Positions 6,607 to 8,877 of a stretch of 8,877 nt of DNA are shown one piece after another. Under the pieces are notes generated by a model that worked only from the letters and a program-made list of their open reading frames with translations, made no database searches and was not told the origin of the DNA. The first letter of the stretch is position 1, and each line of letters begins with the position of its first letter. This DNA comes from a crenarchaeote SCGC AAA261-N23 (lineage in GTDB: Archaea; Thermoproteota; Thermoprotei; Gearchaeales; Gearchaeaceae): assembly GCA_000375685.1 (NCBI GenBank), contig AQVQ01000044.1, positions 1 through 8,877 of the forward strand, in the 5' to 3' direction. The translations under genes were made by a program, and so were the position numbers.

Positions 6607-7881
6607 ATGAAAATTGCCATAGTTTCAAACGGTGTTATTTGGACACCCTTAAAGACATTTCAAATCTTCAAAAAATATCTTTCTAATGTAAATGAAATCA
6701 CATTGTTTACAACTGATTTTAACGTGTTAAAATTTCTTAGTAATGGAATTGTATATGCAAGTAATCCAGAAGAATTAGTGAACAAAATAAAGGAATATTC
6801 TCCAGATATAATTCAGATTAATAGACCAGTTACACCATTTACACTTACGGACAAGATCTTAAGATCAAAAATTAGTCCTGTGGTTGAGTATTTATATTTA
6901 ACACGCTGGGATTACCTTTCTAAATACTTTATTCATCATGTTAGCCCTTCAAGCTTTTTAATTCGCGAATTGTTCATCAAGAAAAATCTTCCTGTAGAGA
7001 TACTTAAAAAATTCTCAATAATTCCTTACCATATAGATGTAGATTTAATAGATGACGCTAGAACTAATAATGTTACAAAGATAAAACAAGAACTAGCTCC
7101 TCATAATGAGTTGTTAATAGGCTTTTTATCCAGGCCAGACAGGGGTAAAACAAATAATCCTATTTTTGCTAAAATTTTGTATAGTATATATAAAAAACTA
7201 AAGAAAATAAAAATTATAGCTATAGGAGGTTTAACTAATGATTTCAAATCAAGAGTTTGGGAACTAATAAATAAAGATATTTTGGTTGATGCGGGACCTA
7301 TGTATGGAACAATGTTATATGAATATTTGCACGCTTTAGATTTATTCGTATACTACTCATTAATAGGTGAAACATTTGGAATAGCTATTGCAGAAGCAAT
7401 GGCTACTGGATTACCTGTTGTTATAAATGGTACACCTTATAGAACCAACGCTCAGACTTTATTGGTAGATAACGGCAAAGATGGTTTTGTAGCAAATTCA
7501 ATTAAAGGATTTGTCGATGTAGTAATATATTTAGCTAAGAATGAAAGCTTAAGAGAAAAATTTGGTTCAAATGCGAAGATCAAGATCCACACCAAATATC
7601 ATCCTAAGGATACAACTGAGAAAATGATTGCTTTATATGAGAAGATCATTAAAAATGAAAGAATTGATAATAATTTATCTTTAACAAGTATAAACAATGA
7701 ATTTAAAGAGAAATGTCATAACGTTTTTGACAGAGGTAAAAAATATGCATTTTACTATTATACTACGTATTATCAAATGAGAGTTGTTAATGTAGGTGGT
7801 CATATTAAAGCGATTAAAAAAATTGTTGAGAGTAGTTCACAAAAAATTATGAAATTAATTTATGATGGATGGACGTCTTAA
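6607..7881 (+). CDS. GT4-like glycosyltransferase with a C-terminal extension
   Basis: This 424-residue GT-B glycosyltransferase is related to but clearly different from its neighbour. The N-terminal half opens with MKIAIVSNGVIWTPLKTFQI and has the strand-like PDIIQINRP (66-74). The donor half begins at LLIGFLSRPDRGKTNN (169-184), where SRPDRGK replaces the usual GR-x-x-x-KG pattern, and continues to IAIGG (204-208). The E-x7-E motif is ETFGIAIAE (E255 and E263), followed by AMATGLPVV and NGKDGFV, all typical of family 4. After about residue 350, where many GT4 enzymes end, there is a tail of some 70 residues, rich in Lys, Tyr and Asn, including YAFYYYTTYYQMR. It may contact a membrane or partner. 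The start is the ATG at 6607 with a TATA-like box at the right distance. It probably works with the preceding enzyme in building a surface glycan; the sugar is unknown. Confidence 0.88.
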   Translation: MKIAIVSNGVIWTPLKTFQIFKKYLSNVNEITLFTTDFNVLKFLSNGIVYASNPEELVNKIKEYSPDIIQINRPVTPFTLTDKILRSKISPVVEYLYLTRWDYLSKYFIHHVSPSSFLIRELFIKKNLPVEILKKFSIIPYHIDVDLIDDARTNNVTKIKQELAPHNELLIGFLSRPDRGKTNNPIFAKILYSIYKKLKKIKIIAIGGLTNDFKSRVWELINKDILVDAGPMYGTMLYEYLHALDLFVYYSLIGETFGIAIAEAMATGLPVVINGTPYRTNAQTLLVDNGKDGFVANSIKGFVDVVIYLAKNESLREKFGSNAKIKIHTKYHPKDTTEKMIALYEKIIKNERIDNNLSLTSINNEFKEKCHNVFDRGKKYAFYYYTTYYQMRVVNVGGHIKAIKKIVESSSQKIMKLIYDGWTS

Positions 7882-8023
7882 ACTTATAAGAACATATATA
7901 ACATTTAAATGAATCGATTATTATTCCATAATCAATGATTTAATCTTAGCAATGTGAGAGTCATAATAAGGAATAGGCCTAAAAATATGTGCAATTACAT
8001 CTTCAATAAATTAAATTTAATAA

Positions 8024-8042
8024 TTTTATTTTCTTTATTTTA
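8024..8042 (+). terminator. Possible T-rich terminator after the second GT4-like gene
   Basis: The run TTTTATTTTCTTTATTTTA lies about 145 bases after the stop at 7881 and resembles the oligo-T sites where archaeal transcription ends. The rest of 7882-8080 holds no gene, no convincing hairpin and no RNA gene that I can see. In such AT-rich DNA this is weak evidence. Confidence 0.25.
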
Positions 8043-8080
8043 TAATCTGTTAGACAAATATATGTCCAAATTAGATATCT

Positions 8081-8400
8081 TACACAAATGAAAGTATGAC
8101 CTTTAGAGCAGAGATGAATATATTTAAATATTTATTTTAAAATTTCCAGGAAATTCAGTGAAGCTCCTCCTGAGCTTAATTGAGGGCCTTATGGGACTTG
8201 GGAAGGAGCATTCAGTATCACAATTATTTTTATTGAATGAAGGTTTTTATTCGTTGAAACCAGATCAAATGGGGGAAGCTCTTATCCTCCCGAATGACCA
8301 GTAAATGAGAGATATAGCTACAAATCGATGCTAGGAATCAATGAGCTACTCTAAAAGGGAACCCTCAACTTTCTAGGGTAAGGAGAAGATTTGTAGCAAA
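8081..8400 (+). pseudogene. Copy 2 of the unrecognised repeated gene family (48-codon ORF plus interrupted 3' part)
   Basis: This copy keeps the family promoter layout: ATGAAAG (8088-8094), a strong TATA-like TATTTAAATA (8121-8130), then AAATTCAG with a GTG at 8158. From that GTG, 48 codons read openly to TAA at 8302-8304, including VKLLLSLIEGLMGL and EHSVSQLFLLNEGF. Past the stop, a different frame keeps family sequence (PVNERYSYKSML, then NELL and a stop), so the full-length product is lost. Homology to copy 3 runs to about 8400, just short of the stop of the convergent nuclease-like gene (8415-8417). A shortened 48-residue peptide could still be made from the GTG. Compared with copy 3 it has two extra codons (FL) before LNEG. 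Its function is unknown. Confidence 0.6.
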
Positions 8401-8414
8401 CATTATTGCCAAAC

Positions 8415-8877
8415 CTATTGTTCTCTTCCTAATATCAAATAAATTCCTTCTTCTTTGCATTTTTCCTTTAAGAAGTTAGCAACCTCTTCATTGGCAAACT
8501 CAACAGATAAAACTTTTAAATATGTTTTCTTATTCGTAAACTTCTCAGCAGCGTTTGCAGCAATATTTAACTTTTCCAGTTGATTCTTAGCTTCTTCAAT
8601 ACTACGTAATGTTACAGTTACTTCGCCAACGATTAATGGATCCGAACAAAATATATCTATCTCTTTATAACCATCTATAGGTAATGTTACATTTACTTTA
8701 ATATCGCAATCTATACCTCTTTCCTTCATTAATATTTTGACCACTCTACTTGAATAATATTCAAAACCTCCTCCTAACGCATCACGAATATCTGTAAGAG
8801 CATTGATGAGCCATTTAAACGTTTTATCAGCGTTCTCCCATTTCTTATCGTTTTCCTCCCAACGTTTAAAATTTTCT
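8415..8877 (-). CDS. DUF3782-like, PD-(D/E)XK nuclease-type protein (N-terminus outside window)
   Basis: The frame is open from the right edge to TAG at 8415-8417, giving about 153 visible residues. The first visible residues, NFKRWEENDKKWENADKTF, are a heptad-like coiled coil with repeated W-E-E-N units, the hallmark of archaeal DUF3782-type proteins. The part starting at the GTG at 8744 is an internal Val and not the start. The C-terminal domain has GYKEIDIF, with the Asp expected of a PD-(D/E)XK nuclease fold, then LIVGEVTVTL, where E is followed by V-T instead of the usual x-K. Next come helical EEAKNQLEKLNIAANAAEKF and the strand KTYLKVLSVEF. Whether it cuts DNA is doubtful without the canonical lysine, although a displaced lysine is known in this superfamily. 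It converges on gene-family copy 2 with about 15 bases between them. Its biological role is not known to me. Confidence 0.72.
   Translation of the reverse strand, partial: ENFKRWEENDKKWENADKTFKWLINALTDIRDALGGGFEYYSSRVVKILMKERGIDCDIKVNVTLPIDGYKEIDIFCSDPLIVGEVTVTLRSIEEAKNQLEKLNIAANAAEKFTNKKTYLKVLSVEFANEEVANFLKEKCKEEGIYLILGREQ

Larger units (their letters stand above)
4906..8400. other. Glycosyltransferase pair bracketed by diverged inverted repeats
   Basis: Copy 3 (4906-5252, minus) and copy 2 (8081-8400, plus) of one gene family lie in opposite orientation and enclose exactly the two GT4-like genes. The best-matching arms are 4916-5041 against the reverse complement of 8260-8385, with shared blocks such as CTTCCCCCATTT, TTGAGGGTT and GTAGCTA. 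By eye the arms are clearly homologous but much diverged. No transposase or integrase gene is inside, so this is described as an arrangement and not as a proven mobile element. Confidence 0.5.

Noticed and set aside
8150..8400. 3' end of an IS200/IS605 tnpB gene with its right-end RNA
   Set aside because: No TnpB motifs such as the zinc-finger CxxC pair or RuvC residues appear, and the same unit recurs with its own promoter, which suits a small gene family better.
4472..8400. Composite transposon carrying the glycosyltransferases
   Set aside because: No transposase reading or target-site duplication is visible, and the repeat arms are too diverged to be recent insertion ends.
1..8877. CRISPR array, tRNA, rRNA or replication origin
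   Set aside because: I saw no regularly spaced direct repeats, no cloverleaf with a T-loop, no conserved rRNA sequence and no origin-recognition-box cluster on either strand.

Overview
The window looks like an AT-rich archaeal chromosome, most plausibly Thermoproteota and Sulfolobales-like. Most genes begin about 24-32 bases after a TATA-like box with almost no leader and no Shine-Dalgarno sequence. The cobalamin genes, the archaeal ATPase fragment and the DUF3782-like nuclease gene fit that lineage. The taxonomic call is inference from gene content and promoter style, since no rRNA gene is present.

Positions 1-2518 (minus strand) hold a compact late-cobalamin operon read in the order cobO, cobC-like, cbiB. 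It supplies corrinoid adenosylation (CobO), the aminopropanol or aminopropanol-phosphate side arm (CobC/CobD-type PLP decarboxylase) and attachment of that arm to cobyric acid (CbiB, cut by the window edge). The genes overlap by 41 and 8 bases, which suggests translational coupling. Divergent from cobO, across only 53 bases, is a small membrane protein (2572-3039, plus strand) resembling an ECF transporter S component. One TATA-like block between them is well placed for both genes, so uptake of a cobamide precursor and its assembly may be co-expressed.

Positions 3178-4443 encode a membrane-bound processive family 2 glycosyltransferase with all expected catalytic motifs. Two soluble GT4-like glycosyltransferases follow at 5328-6485 and 6607-7881. 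All three read on the plus strand and probably act in surface polysaccharide or glycoprotein synthesis.

The stretches around the GT4 pair (4444-5327 and 7882-8414) look empty but hold gene debris. I find three diverged copies of one short gene family that I do not recognise: copy 1 at 4472-4703 (+), copy 3 at 4906-5252 (-) and copy 2 at 8081-8400 (+). They share a promoter layout and recognisable protein sequence, but all are interrupted. Copies 3 and 2 face each other in opposite orientation and bracket the two GT4 genes as a roughly 3.5 kb inverted-repeat-flanked block. Between copies 1 and 3 sits an ATPase gene cut exactly before its P-loop. At the right edge a DUF3782-like, PD-(D/E)XK-type protein (minus strand) runs out of the window.

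No tRNA, rRNA, CRISPR array, intact transposase or integrase gene was found.
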